Shown here: positions 53,596 through 62,980 of the stretch, in pieces | How positions within the stretch are numbered: position 1 is the stretch's first letter | Layout of the letters: each line of letters opens with the position of its first letter | NCBI GenBank assembly: GCA_032716605.1 | Contig: CM064480.1 | Span: 40,350,791 to 40,414,790, forward strand | Reading direction: 5' to 3' | Source: Paralithodes platypus | Lineage: Eukaryota; Arthropoda; Malacostraca; Decapoda; Lithodidae | DNA: 64,000 nt | Translations under genes and position numbers: made by a program | Notes under the pieces: generated by a model | What the model saw: the letters and a program-made list of their open reading frames with translations, nothing else | What the model was told of the DNA's origin: nothing | The model's database searches: none

Positions 53596-54511
53596 CCTCG
53601 CTCGACGTATCTGTGGCTACCCAGACCGTCGGCGGGGGGGGCGGTCCAGGGCACAGCCGCAGAGAGCGAGCCCCGAGCAACCCAGCGACCGAAGCGTCTG
53701 CGAACGGTACGCGGGAGCGGCAGGAGCCGATCCATAGGGGCAACGGAAACACCGCGGTGCCCATGAGGAGGAGGCGGCGTAGCCAGAGGCTCCCTAAGGG
53801 AAGGGGCAGAGCGGCCCAATGCAGCGAACCCTCGAACGAGTCCCAGAGCCACCCCGGGAGGGAGACCGAGTGCAACACGGCGAAGACCTTCTACCGGAGG
53901 TGCTCCGCGGCCGGCAGACCCCGGGTCACCGAAGCGCCGGACAAAACCCACGCGAGACCGACCCATGGCACGACACGCGACGGGGTCAAGCGTGACTTGG
54001 GAACATCGAAGGGGAACCCTAACCGTGCGATGTTGCGAACGACTGTGACGGCGTCGCCAATGCACAGTCCTAGGGCTTCGGAAACTACCAACCAATCGGC
54101 CAAGGAAAACAGGATCTGGAGCCCGCTCCTGAGGAAAGGACCCAGAGCCTGCCCCACCAGTGCGGAGAAGATCCGAGGCGCGATGTGGAGACCGAAGGGA
54201 AGGCCGTCGAACAGGAACACACGATCGGAAGTCCGAACGGCCAAGAATCGCTGGAAGCGAGGATGGAGTGGAACGAGCCAAGACGCATCCTGGAGGGCCA
54301 GCGACACTACCCACGACAGAGGGCGCAGGGCCAGGCGTACCGGCAGCATCCGAAACCGTGTGTGCACGATGTGCCCGTTGAGGGCCAACAGATCCACCAC
54401 CGGTCACATCGCGTCGCAGTTCGTCTACGGTACCAGAAAGACACGGGAGAGGAAAACCGGGTGACCGGCGGTCAACTCCCTCGACGCTACCCAGCTCGGG
54501 CATGGAAGTGA
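53588..54511 (-). pseudogene. DIRS-2 reverse transcriptase (catalytic residues replaced), copy B
   Basis: Same RT as copy A. Motif A SLALQDASW (Ala codon 54296-54298), LPFGLHIAP, motif C FSLADWL (Ala codon 54098-54100), RNase H start VWVATDTSSEVG (Ala codon 53615-53617) then the same stop as copy A. An extra TGG-to-TAG stop lies near 53891-53893. The shared substitutions predate the split of the two copies. Confidence 0.8.
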
Positions 54512-54811
54512 ACACGTGGGCCACCTCTGAAGAGATGGGCCGGCGTCGGTGACAAGAGCGGAGTGGGGGTCTGGACGTCCACCTCCAGGTGAGACCCCTC
54601 CGCGCAACCCGCTGCCCCCAACATCCCTCGCGGCCACCGAGGGGCGCAAGGGCGAAAACAACCCGAGGGAGCACTCGAGAGGAGGGGAGCGACCCGGTCG
54701 GCCAGGCGAGAAGGAGAACAAGGAGGCCGACCCAGAGAACCTACACATTGTGTTGACGTGGAGGTACCCCCGGTACGGGCCGTGCGGGCATGAGCGCCAC
54801 GTTGACCTCCT

Positions 54812-55860
54812 CTACCCCCCCCCAACCTCGTCGAAAAGGGCGGGCCACCCCAACCCCAGGCCGTCGCGGGGCTGACCCCTTCGAAGGGCGGCCGGAAGTG
54901 GAAGGCCGGCCAGCCCCGACACGGCGGGGATGAAAGGGGCAAGAACAGAAGTGCGAGGCGGAACCGACGCACTGGCCTGCAACGTCCCAGTCCTGCGCCC
55001 GTGCAAGGCGGCAGCACTTGCAGCAGCACCCCGAAGAGGACCGGCAGAAGGACGGGACTGAGAAGACCCCACGCGCGACACAGCGCGTCGGTGCGTGTCG
55101 TAAGCAGGGACCGCAACGACACAGCGCGTCGTCGCGTGTCGGAAGCAGGGGCCGCCGACAGAAAAGCGTAGCATTTCCAAGCATCCTGCTTAAAAAAAAA
55201 CGACGTATATAGCGCAGAGTACAACAAACCCTGACGAATATCCAAGGGGGCCGGCCGGCAGAACGAGGACCGTACCGTCGGGCGTTGCCGAGTTGCCGCG
55301 CACAAAACCGCCTTCAGCTCGGGAACCAAAGACACAGCGAGCCGAAGGTGGATCCGCTGAACGCGGTCCAAACCCTCGCGAAGATCGCCTGGCGCAGACG
55401 CCTTGAAAAGCCGCAGGTGTTGAACAGACGTCTGGAGGGAACCTAAAGACAAGACAATAAGTCCGTCACCCTCTGTCGCAAGGGAAAAACCTTGGCGACA
55501 GAGGGCTGATCCGGATGAGAGAAGAACGGGGTAGCAATAGAACAAAGTTCAAGAATGGGCGCGCTTATCCAGGACCAGAACGCGCCGTCCAACCCGCCGA
55601 CAGACACAAGAGGAGGCAAAATCAGTGATGACTCCGGGGGAGGGACTGAAGGAGAGCCGTCGACGGATCGGTGTGTGAAGTCGAAGGCCTCAGCAAACCA
55701 GGCCACCAATGGGAGAGGGTGACCGAGCATGATGGCTAAGCCAGGCGTACCGGCGTCGCACAAACCTGTCCCATAGGAGGACAGACCTGTCAACACAGCC
55801 AGGGACTGAACAGCCGGAAGGATGTCAGGGCGGCTGAAGTCTGACCAGAGCGTAGGCCTG
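54812..55860 (-). pseudogene. DIRS-2 gag C-terminal region, copy B
   Basis: Continues the gag-like sequence in two successive frames (56120-55443, then from 55545) at the same places as copy A. LREGLDRVQRIHLRLAVSLV is conserved. Confidence 0.5.
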
Positions 55861-57304
55861 CAGAAGGGAGGGGGACCGTAGCAGGGGTAGGTAGGGTGAG
55901 GTGCTGAGGGTGAGTCACCGCCAAGAAGCGCGAGAAGAGGGAGTCTTGCATCGACGCCAAGCGCCCGTCGATGCGTGACACAACCCAGCCCTGCATAGCC
56001 GACAATCGATCCGAGAGAGGCGACCCCCCCCAAGATTGGTCGGCCCGCAGGGGCGAGCGTGAGCGGGAGCGAGACCCACGACACGAACCAGCAGCGTCGC
56101 GGCCCAAGGAAGGCGAGCAACGACGGTTGTGTCGCCGTTGAGGGACTCGTCCCCGATCACGAACGGCCGAGGGGGAAACAGCACCATCCCCCTCTTCCAG
56201 CGACACGTCAGCTCCTGAGAAAGGGGACCCCGAAACCTCGCGAAACCCCACCGAGGCAAGAGGAGGGGTACCCCCCTGGCGAGACGGTAAGGGAAGGTCA
56301 GGAAGAGAAGAATGAGGAGGAACAGGACGACGGGAGTGGGAAGGCTTGCCGGGTGAAAGGAGGCCAGAAGGAGCCGCGGGGGGAAACAGAGCAAGGATCC
56401 CCGGGGCTGAGACAACAGGGCGGCCCGACACCGAGGCGGAGGAGGGAGGGACCTCCACCGTGGGACGAGACCGTGAAGGAAGAATTGGCACTGAAGCAGG
56501 TGAAGTAGGAGAAGCAACGACATCCAGGCGGACCCTCCTGGACAGTGTAGGAGGAGGGAGCAGAGGGCCAGCTACAGCATGAACAACCGCGCGCGGAGAG
56601 GACAACGTAAGAGGAAGTCGTCGGGGCTGGGGAAGTGGGCGGAAGGGAGTAGAGCCCCTATCCGTAGAGGCCAGGGGAGGGCGCACAGGGGCAGAGCCGC
56701 TAACCCCGGCCTCAGGGCGAGAACCATGATGAGGGCGATGGGCGTCGTCAAGGCGATCAGGAAGACGACGAGGGGCAGTAGAGGACGGACGACGAGGCGA
56801 GCGAGAGCGTGGACGGAGCTGGGGAACCCCCCGACGATGGGACGACCGGCTGCGGGACCCAGGGGAGAGGGCCCGAGCAGGGAGAGGGCCAGGTGAACGG
56901 CCTTCAGTCGGGTCAGGGATACCCAGGGCGACGCGGATCCGGTCGGCAACAAAGGCCGGGGAACGGTGGCCCACAGTCCTAATGTGGCGGGAGACCATCG
57001 TCCACACCGACGGAAGGGAAGCAGATGCCACAGCTGCCGCCGAGGAACCAGGGCCATGGTGCAGCACATCCACCAGGGCCAGACACGTGCCACACAGAGG
57101 AGGGAGGTAGGCCGTAGAGGACACACAGAGCGAGTGGCGCAGGCAGGACTTGTGGCTCTCCAAGCACGGGGAGCGACAACCAAGGCGAAAGCAAGGCAGC
57201 CTACCTGCACTAGAAGAACTCACACCATAATCAGCACGTCGAAGGAGTAAGTGGAGAGAATGTCCAAGAAGAACCAGGGAAGGAGCATGGGGAAACAGGA
57301 ACAC
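55790..57304 (-). CDS. DIRS-2 gag-like protein, copy B
   Basis: 504 codons, colinear with copy A with only scattered substitutions and no stops. The N-terminal Cys/His cluster and Arg/Ser/Pro-rich body are conserved. The frame opens at a non-ATG codon; splice-like sites upstream (57190-57420) are conserved. Confidence 0.55.
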   Translation of the reverse strand: MFLFPHAPSLVLLGHSLHLLLRRADYGVSSSSAGRLPCFRLGCRSPCLESHKSCLRHSLCVSSTAYLPPLCGTCLALVDVLHHGPGSSAAAVASASLPSVWTMVSRHIRTVGHRSPAFVADRIRVALGIPDPTEGRSPGPLPARALSPGSRSRSSHRRGVPQLRPRSRSPRRPSSTAPRRLPDRLDDAHRPHHGSRPEAGVSGSAPVRPPLASTDRGSTPFRPLPQPRRLPLTLSSPRAVVHAVAGPLLPPPTLSRRVRLDVVASPTSPASVPILPSRSRPTVEVPPSSASVSGRPVVSAPGILALFPPAAPSGLLSPGKPSHSRRPVPPHSSLPDLPLPSRQGGTPPLASVGFREVSGSPFSGADVSLEEGDGAVSPSAVRDRGRVPQRRHNRRCSPSLGRDAAGSCRGSRSRSRSPLRADQSWGGSPLSDRLSAMQGWVVSRIDGRLASMQDSLFSRFLAVTHPQHLTLPTPATVPLPSAGLRSGQTSAALTSFRLFSPWLC

Positions 57305-57531
57305 ACATGCAAACAGGTATCCGTACTCACCCTAAACTGGGAGCACAGAGGTAGGTGAGGAGGGCGGTCGAGGCGGAAGAGCACTAGCAGAACCTGCAAA
57401 GATGGAGAAAGTGTTAACCACCACTCAACATCTTACATGCAGGGCCTATAACACCAGTAAAGTGCATACACCAATATAGTATCAGGCAACAAGATGACAT
57501 AAAAAAAAATCAATAGTGAAAGCCAACTATT

Positions 57532-57675
57532 ACCGCAAATTTGCGGGCCAATGGAGGCATAACCGTACCGACACCACCCTCCCGCAATTTTGCGGGACCC
57601 CCCAACGATCTCCGCAAATTTGCGGGGAGCCGAAACGTCCCAGAGGACTGAATCGAGCTCCCGCAAATTTGCGGG
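57532..57675 (-). repeat. Four CCGCAAATTTGCGG palindromes, copy B
   Basis: Same spacing and order as in copy A; at least three of the four palindromes are perfect here. Confidence 0.85.
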
Positions 57676-58639
57676 ACCGGCCGAGATGGTCCGGCGCCGA
57701 AAAAAGCGAGAGGAGCGTCTAGGGAATACCAAAAAAGGCCACAAAAAATGCGTCATCTCCTTATGAACTCCAAGCAATGATGGCCATCAAGCTGAGCAGT
57801 GTCTTCCTTGAATTTATCCTGACTCAACCGGTAAAGGGAGAGGCAAGGAAGACACACCAGGGGAGAGGAGGCACATCCCCCAGAAACCACCCAACCCACA
57901 GAGATAGAGCAAAGCCCATGAGGAGAAGTGGCAGGGAGGGTGGTTTCGCACAAACAGGGGCCCCTGTGGGGTACCCCTGGATTGGGCAAAAGACTATGAA
58001 AGGATGGAGGTGAAACAGGAAGAGAAAACAAAAACCAGTAAATGAAACTGGTGAGAAAAAGGGTGGCCTAGCCGTGAGCAGAGAATGTGTCAGGGGCGAA
58101 AAACCCTGTGGTGTGAAGGAGGGTACCCCTGGAGTATCACGAACCACCTGTCGCCCAGGCCCTTGAGACACAGTGAAGGACTCGAAAGGGGGGGACTCGG
58201 GAATAACGCTAATAATGCGGCCGACACAAACTCTACAAACAGCACCGCCACCAACGAAATCTCAGATTGTTTACCAACGGTACACCTAGGCTATGAAAAA
58301 ATGAAAACTCATAGGGGCATAGCAATTCCTGAATGAGAAAACGAGCTAGGCTAAATTAAGCTAAAAGCTAAACTATGCCCAGACTAACAGGAAAAAAGAA
58401 TATGAAAAGAGAAAGAATGAAAAACATATACGAGGAACGCCAGGCGCCCCCTTACCTTCGGTAGGCTATTTCCACACGCGTCTCCATTATACACACTTAG
58501 GAGCCCATTTACGTGTGCCCTAGATCACGTAACATCTGTCTAACAAAAAAGAAGGCCAGATAAGCCGAAACGAACCTAAACAGGGTGAATTAAAGGAGCA
58601 CAACAAAAGCGACTTCATTCAATGGAGCGCGTGAAAAAA

Positions 58640-58940
58640 TTATGACAAGAGAGGGTCGCTCATGCGCACGTTCGACAGGGATCTGCACATGACGGAACAC
58701 GGGATGGGTCTTAAGCGGTAACTAAGGTCAACCCCTTTTTCTTCTCGTCTATGCTTTTTTCACCTTCGGTGGTAGTTTTGGTTAATGTACAACGTCTCCT
58801 AGAGCAAGATAAGGAGTAGACTCTAGACGTTTTCTTTTTAACCGCGGTTGGAATGACGACATAGCAGTCAAAATAGACAAGTCGTCATTGCAATTAGGTT
58901 AATAGCCTTGACGTTGGATTTGCCAAGACTACTAACAAAT
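58640..58940 (-). repeat. DIRS-2 copy B inverted repeat (5' side)
   Basis: Complete, unlike copy A. Inverted match to 50962-51262, ending AACAAAT next to TGG (CCA core) at 58941-58943. Confidence 0.87.
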
Positions 58941-59026
58941 TGGCTGTTTTAAACCTGAAGTAAGCCATGACTTTCTGTTTTTATATCCAAGTTTTATCTT
59001 AACAATAGGAAAACCATCATTACAAC
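58941..59026 (-). pseudogene. CR1-like LINE, linker piece
   Basis: The minus strand reads CCNDGFPIVKIKLGYKNRKS then WLTSGLKQ, a typical CR1 segment (PWLTxGL). It lies between DIRS-2 copy B and the hAT-type MITE. Confidence 0.8.
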
Positions 59027-59973
59027 TAGGGATGTACCGATACCAAAATTTTGACCGATACCGATACAATTACCACAAAATTATACCGATACCGATACCT
59101 GTGCACCAGGAAAGTCTGTAAGACTGTTGTCCATGATAAGTTGGGTAACCAACCTGTTCCGTACACGTACGATCACAAACTACCAGACGTGACTTTAACC
59201 CTTAAAAAGCGGCTCACCACATAAGTCGTTTTTAATAAAGCTGGACTATGTGGCGGCGCTCGACATAGGTCGAGTGGCAATTTCAGCACGTAATGTTGCT
59301 GAGAGAGAGAGACAAGTGGTGGCAGGAGACTAGCGAGCGTATGACTGCTCCAGACCACCGCGGCGAACCTACTGACACGAATCTCAGCTCCCTCCTCCCT
59401 CTCTCACTCGCTACATACTGAATTGTATGGGGAAAGTGGCTAATTACCTGCTTTTTGCACTCGCGTTGCACGGTTAATGCAAGAAAACTAGCCATCATAC
59501 AAGGATCGTTATGGTGTCATTCGAAAGCTCTGTTTATGCCCTTTCAGGGATAGATACTTGTTTTACGTTCTGGGTCTTATTTAGGCATGAAAATTATCAC
59601 GTAAACAGCCCTATTTTGGCTAAAAACACCCCGCTGGGCGGTACATATAAATAAACCGCATAGGCCGCTAAAGAAGGGTTAAGGCTTATAAGTACCAAAG
59701 AATGGACTGCACTACTAGGCTACACATTATGTATGGTACTTAATGTAATTGTTATCAGATATGTACCAAGATCCAACAAATATATATTTTTCATAATTAT
59801 AAAACAACCAATCACTGCTGAACCAAGCAACCTTCACTCCTTCAGTGAGTGATATGTGACATAGCAAATTACTTCTAGGTATCGGTAGTATCGGTAGAAA
59901 ATCAGCCGATACCGATACTCTAAAAAAGGGCCGATACCACCGATACCGATACCGAGACATCGGTACATCCCTA
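59027..59973. mobile_element. hAT-type MITE with 8-bp target duplication
   Basis: Ends TAGGGATGTACCGATAC and the inverted equivalent (…GGTACATCCCTA). Flanked by ATTACAAC at 59019-59026 and 59974-59981. An 8-bp duplication and this terminal style are typical of hAT. Subterminal CCGATACCGATAC repeats. No transposase; a piggyBac MITE is nested inside. Confidence 0.93.
59199..59678. mobile_element. piggyBac-type MITE (480 bp) inside the hAT MITE
   Basis: TTAA flanks at 59195-59198 and 59679-59682. Ends CCCTTAAAAAGCGGC and GGCCGCTAAAGAAGGG. Same length and layout as 4950-5429. Confidence 0.88.
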
Positions 59974-59981
59974 ATTACAAC

Positions 59982-60114
59982 ATTCTGTTATTTGTTCTTG
60001 GAAATACGAATAAGCCTCCTGACAGTCATTGAAATCCACAGTACTGACCCAGTCAATGGTGCTTAACTTATCTTGGAAATTTGCTACATATTTTTCATTA
60101 CTTAATCTCTTTGT
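59982..60114 (-). pseudogene. CR1-like LINE, piece after endonuclease
   Basis: The minus strand reads TKRLSNEKYVANFQDKLSTI, then DWVSTVDFNDCQEAYSYFQE, the usual region following the endonuclease domain. Confidence 0.8.
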
Positions 60115-60357
60115 TATAATAATAATAATAATAATAGTTCTTAAAGCTAGCGCATGCTAAGCTAGCTAAGGATAGCTCAATAAGGCCGATTAGGCGTATT
60201 TCCATTGGGGTCCTGTACTACTACCCCATCCCTTTGCTCATGAGGGATGGTAACGACTCAGTGCTTGTGAAAAATCTTTAATGCGCCGAGCGTGGGCGCG
60301 AACCCGGGCCTTCTGGGTGGAAGTCCGAGACGCTAGTCACTACACCAAGTGAGCCGC
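60115..60357 (-). mobile_element. tRNA-derived SINE
   Basis: On the minus strand it begins near GCGGCTCACTTGGTGTAGTG, with A box TGGTGTAGTGACTAGC and B box GGGTTCGCGC (plus 60296-60305). A tRNA-unrelated body of about 150 bp follows, then a (TAT/ATT)n tail at 60112-60135. Inserted in the LINE between DSNII and TKRLS. Amplification would depend on LINE machinery. The parental tRNA is unclear; a Gly-like anticodon loop (CTTCCAC) is possible. Confidence 0.8.
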
Positions 60358-60369
60358 ATATTTTTCTTC

Positions 60370-60657
60370 TTATATAATATTTGAATCAATTTGAATACTG
60401 AAAATTGGAAAGTGATCTGAAATATCTGTGTAGAAAACACCATTGAAGAGACCAGCATCATGAATAGTGTTACAGAATATGTTATCAATAAGTGTAGCAG
60501 ATGTTTCGGTTATTCTTGTGGGTTTATTTATCATTGGTAATAAGGAAAAGGAGATCATTACATCCAAGAAATCTGATATTGATCTGGCTTTCTTATCACT
60601 CAACAAGTTAATATTAAAGTCTCCCATTAAATATATGTGTTTATGATCTTGGTGCAA
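60370..60657 (-). pseudogene. CR1-like LINE endonuclease, C-terminal part
   Basis: GDFNINLLS near residue 12, the NKPTRIT...TLIDNIFCN segment and SDHFPIF near the end are hallmark APE-type endonuclease motifs of CR1/Jockey LINEs. Truncated upstream: no further LINE coding beyond about 60661. Confidence 0.85.
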
Positions 60658-60664
60658 TTAAAGA

Positions 60665-60880
60665 ATATTTCATGAGAGAAGTCCTATCTTGACGAGATAG
60701 CATTTTACTGTACCGGTCCATTTTTTACCTGGGAAGCACTCTCTAACCACCTAGCACTTTAAAATAATAAAACTAAAATGACAGTTTTTTGTTTTTACTC
60801 ATTCGGTAGATTCTACCTATTCAATAAGTATATAATAAGTAACTAGTTATAGCCTACTAACATTTTACCAATTCACCTCC
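60665..60880 (+). repeat. Copy of the degenerate repeat on the other side of the LINE
   Basis: Matches about 39025-39240 (GAAGTCCTATC...GAGATA...GCACTCTCTA...ATTTTACCAATTC) with many differences. The exploded LINE is therefore flanked by related repeat units. Confidence 0.65.
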
Positions 60881-61304
60881 CCATGAAATATTGCCATCAT
60901 CATACATATTACATTAAATACAGTAAACCCTCGCCATCTCGGACCTCTAGAGGTCGGAAACCCGTACTAGCCGGACTGGCTACGGCCTCTCGGACATGTA
61001 CTTCCGTATTTCGGACATTTCTGTCATCGTTCCGACAGTGTCCGACGTTGTCGGATGACGCCCTCACGTCACCGGGCAATAAGGGTGAATATCCGACAAA
61101 CAGAAGGGACGTCCGACGCCATCTACATCCGGGGCAAATTTTCGTTGCGTGAACTATTAGTTATATGGGATTAATTAGGTTAGGTCCTATAATGTTAGTA
61201 AACACCAAATAAAAGTCATAATAAATTGTTATAATTAATAAATGATATACAGTAAACCCCCGCTAACTATAAGGGTGTATTTGTCATTAATATGATAAAT
61301 TTCA

Positions 61305-61362
61305 CATGAAAAAAAAAAAAAAAAAAAAAATCCCCCTCCCCTCCCCCCCCCCCCCCCCCCTG
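61305..61362. repeat. Poly-A and poly-C tracts
   Basis: About 20 A then a C-rich run. Likely slippage-prone; assembly length may be unreliable. Confidence 0.85.
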
Positions 61363-61424
61363 TAGGCCTAATCCCTCCCCTCCCTGTCCCAAGCCTCAAC
61401 TCCGACCCCATTACTGTGATGATG

Positions 61425-62115
61425 TTGATAAGCCTATCTTATTTATTATTTATCTATGTGCTGGAAGGATATTATATTTTTCAATTCCATCACATTAGAA
61501 ATTATTCAAAGATTACAAAAAGTCCAAATAAGACATAGTTATGTTAATGTATAAGGGAGTTAGGTAGATGAATTAGAGAGATAGATAGATAGAAAGAGAG
61601 TGTATATCGAGGGAACAAAACAAAACAAAAAATCTATCAAACGTAAATCTTCCGTCTCTGCTCGCACGGAGGGGAGGGTTGAAATATTTTGTTGACTATC
61701 TTATTTATTATTTATCTATGTGCTGGAAGGATATTATATTTTTCAATTCCATCGCATTAGAAATTATTCAAAGATTACAAAAAGTCCAAAAAAGACATAG
61801 TTATGTTAATGTACAAAGGAGTTAGGTAGATATGCATTAGAGAGATAGATAGAAAGAGAGTGTATATCGAGGGAACAAAAAATCTATCAAACGTAAATCT
61901 TCCGTCTCTGCTCGCACTGAGGGGAGGGTTGAAATATTTTGTTGATTATCTTATTTATTATTTATCATGTGCTGGAAGGATATTATATTTTTCAATTCCA
62001 TCGCATTAGAAATTATTCAAAGATTACAAAAAGTCCAAATAAGACATAGTTATGTTAATGTATAAGGGAGTTAGGTAGATATGCATTAGAGAGATAGATA
62101 GATAGAAAGAGAGTT
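61425..62115. repeat. Tandem repeat, unit about 250-265 bp, about 2.7 copies
   Basis: The landmark GTGCTGGAAGGATATTATAT recurs at about 61456, 61720 and 61970. Units include a (GATA)n tract that varies in length. Confidence 0.88.
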
Positions 62116-62265
62116 GCAGAGGGGGAGTGAGGGATTTTATGTGGAAAAAAGCTAAAAATACCCTGGCAAAAAACTTCCAACCATCGGTAAAGGTAAAAAA
62201 TTTGTAAAGTCGAGCCAAAGTGTTTGTTGTGCGGGCAAGGGGTAGTACTATGCAACCTTCCTTAA

Positions 62266-62676
62266 CCCTTAAAGAGCGGCACGCAACATAAGTCGAGTTA
62301 AAAAAACTGGCAAAAAACGGGTGAAAAAAAGGGTGGAAATCGAGTGAAAATGGGTGGGATAGTAATGATCCATACGTCCGACATCTGTGGCCTCCCGGCC
62401 CACACTAACTCCAGTTCCCCCACCGCGCGGGAGGATGCCAGTGTAACCAATAGTTCGCTAAAAGTGAGCAATGTAGCAAAATCAGCTAAACTTCCATCTT
62501 CGAGGTAACACTGTCAGTGCTCCACGAGTGCTACGTAGCTGTATGTGGCGTCATTGTGTAGCGATTTCCGCCTAGTTTTCGGCGCAATACAGTTCCTTTC
62601 ATACTGATGGTTGATATAGCAGTCAGAATGGCCTGAAAAGGCCCAAAACGGCCACAGAGCACCCGCTAGACAAGGG
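62266..62676. mobile_element. piggyBac-type MITE (411 bp)
   Basis: TTAA flanks at 62262-62265 and 62677-62680. Nearly identical to 39491-39900. Third nesting level inside the pogo-like elements. Confidence 0.88.
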
Positions 62677-62980
62677 TTAAAGTGAAAATTTGTTGCAAGA
62701 GTGTTCGTTGTGCAGGGGTTTACTGTACTGTGTTTTGTATTACAGATTATAGGGTTCGAATAGGGTTGTCTTCGTTTTCTAGGTTGACGCCGACGTCTCT
62801 CTTGAGGTCGGATTTTTTCCGTAGTCTCCGATTTCATTGTTGTCTCGGACGGACATTGGTTAGGTCGGATTTTATCCTCTGTTAGGTCGGACACAAGCCG
62901 GACTCCAGACATTTCGGATTTTCGGTCATCTCGGACTGGGTCTCCCCCCAATTAGTCCAAGATAGCGAGGGTATACTGTA

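Larger units (their letters stand above)
50913..58940 (-). mobile_element. DIRS-2 copy B, inserted in the CR1-like LINE
   Basis: About 8.0 kb, same family as 21633-28752, opposite strand. Ends, ICR (about 51325-51440) and both inverted repeats (about 50962-51262 and 58640-58935) are complete. The target was CCAAT in the LINE; both element-host joints share it. It retains the recombinase core and the left-repeat segment deleted from copy A. Confidence 0.92.
39268..60661 (-). mobile_element. CR1-like LINE exploded by nested insertions
   Basis: Ordered pieces on the minus strand run from endonuclease (60.66 kb) through RT to the C-terminal end and 3' UTR with a TTGAA-type tail (39.27 kb). Several junctions, when read across, restore the LINE frame. 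Interruptions: SINE, hAT-type MITE, DIRS-2 copy B, an unknown 1.1-kb segment, RTE copy 2, a TA-MITE, a piggyBac element plus RTE copy 1, and a piggyBac MITE in the 3' UTR. The LINE itself is 5' truncated within the endonuclease. About 200 codons between the FADD motif and the C-terminus are missing where piggyBac and RTE copy 1 meet. Confidence 0.85.
61250..62725. mobile_element. Second pogo-like element nested inside
   Basis: TA flanks at 61248-61249 and 62726-62727. Ends CAGTAAACCCCCGC and the inverted CAGTAAACCCCTGC. Contains poly-A/poly-C, a tandem repeat and a piggyBac MITE. Confidence 0.78.
60921..62978. mobile_element. pogo/Tigger-like non-autonomous element (outer)
   Basis: TA flanks at 60919-60920 and 62979-62980. 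Inverted ends CAGTAAACCCTCGCCATC and CAGTATACCCTCGCTATC. Removing it together with one TA rejoins a LINE frame (TLN then SQFLSVFTN). No transposase; its middle is occupied by a second element. Confidence 0.85.

Noticed and set aside
60296..60357. A functional tRNA gene
   Set aside because: A and B boxes are present, but the acceptor stem does not close and a long non-tRNA body and simple tail follow, as in a SINE.
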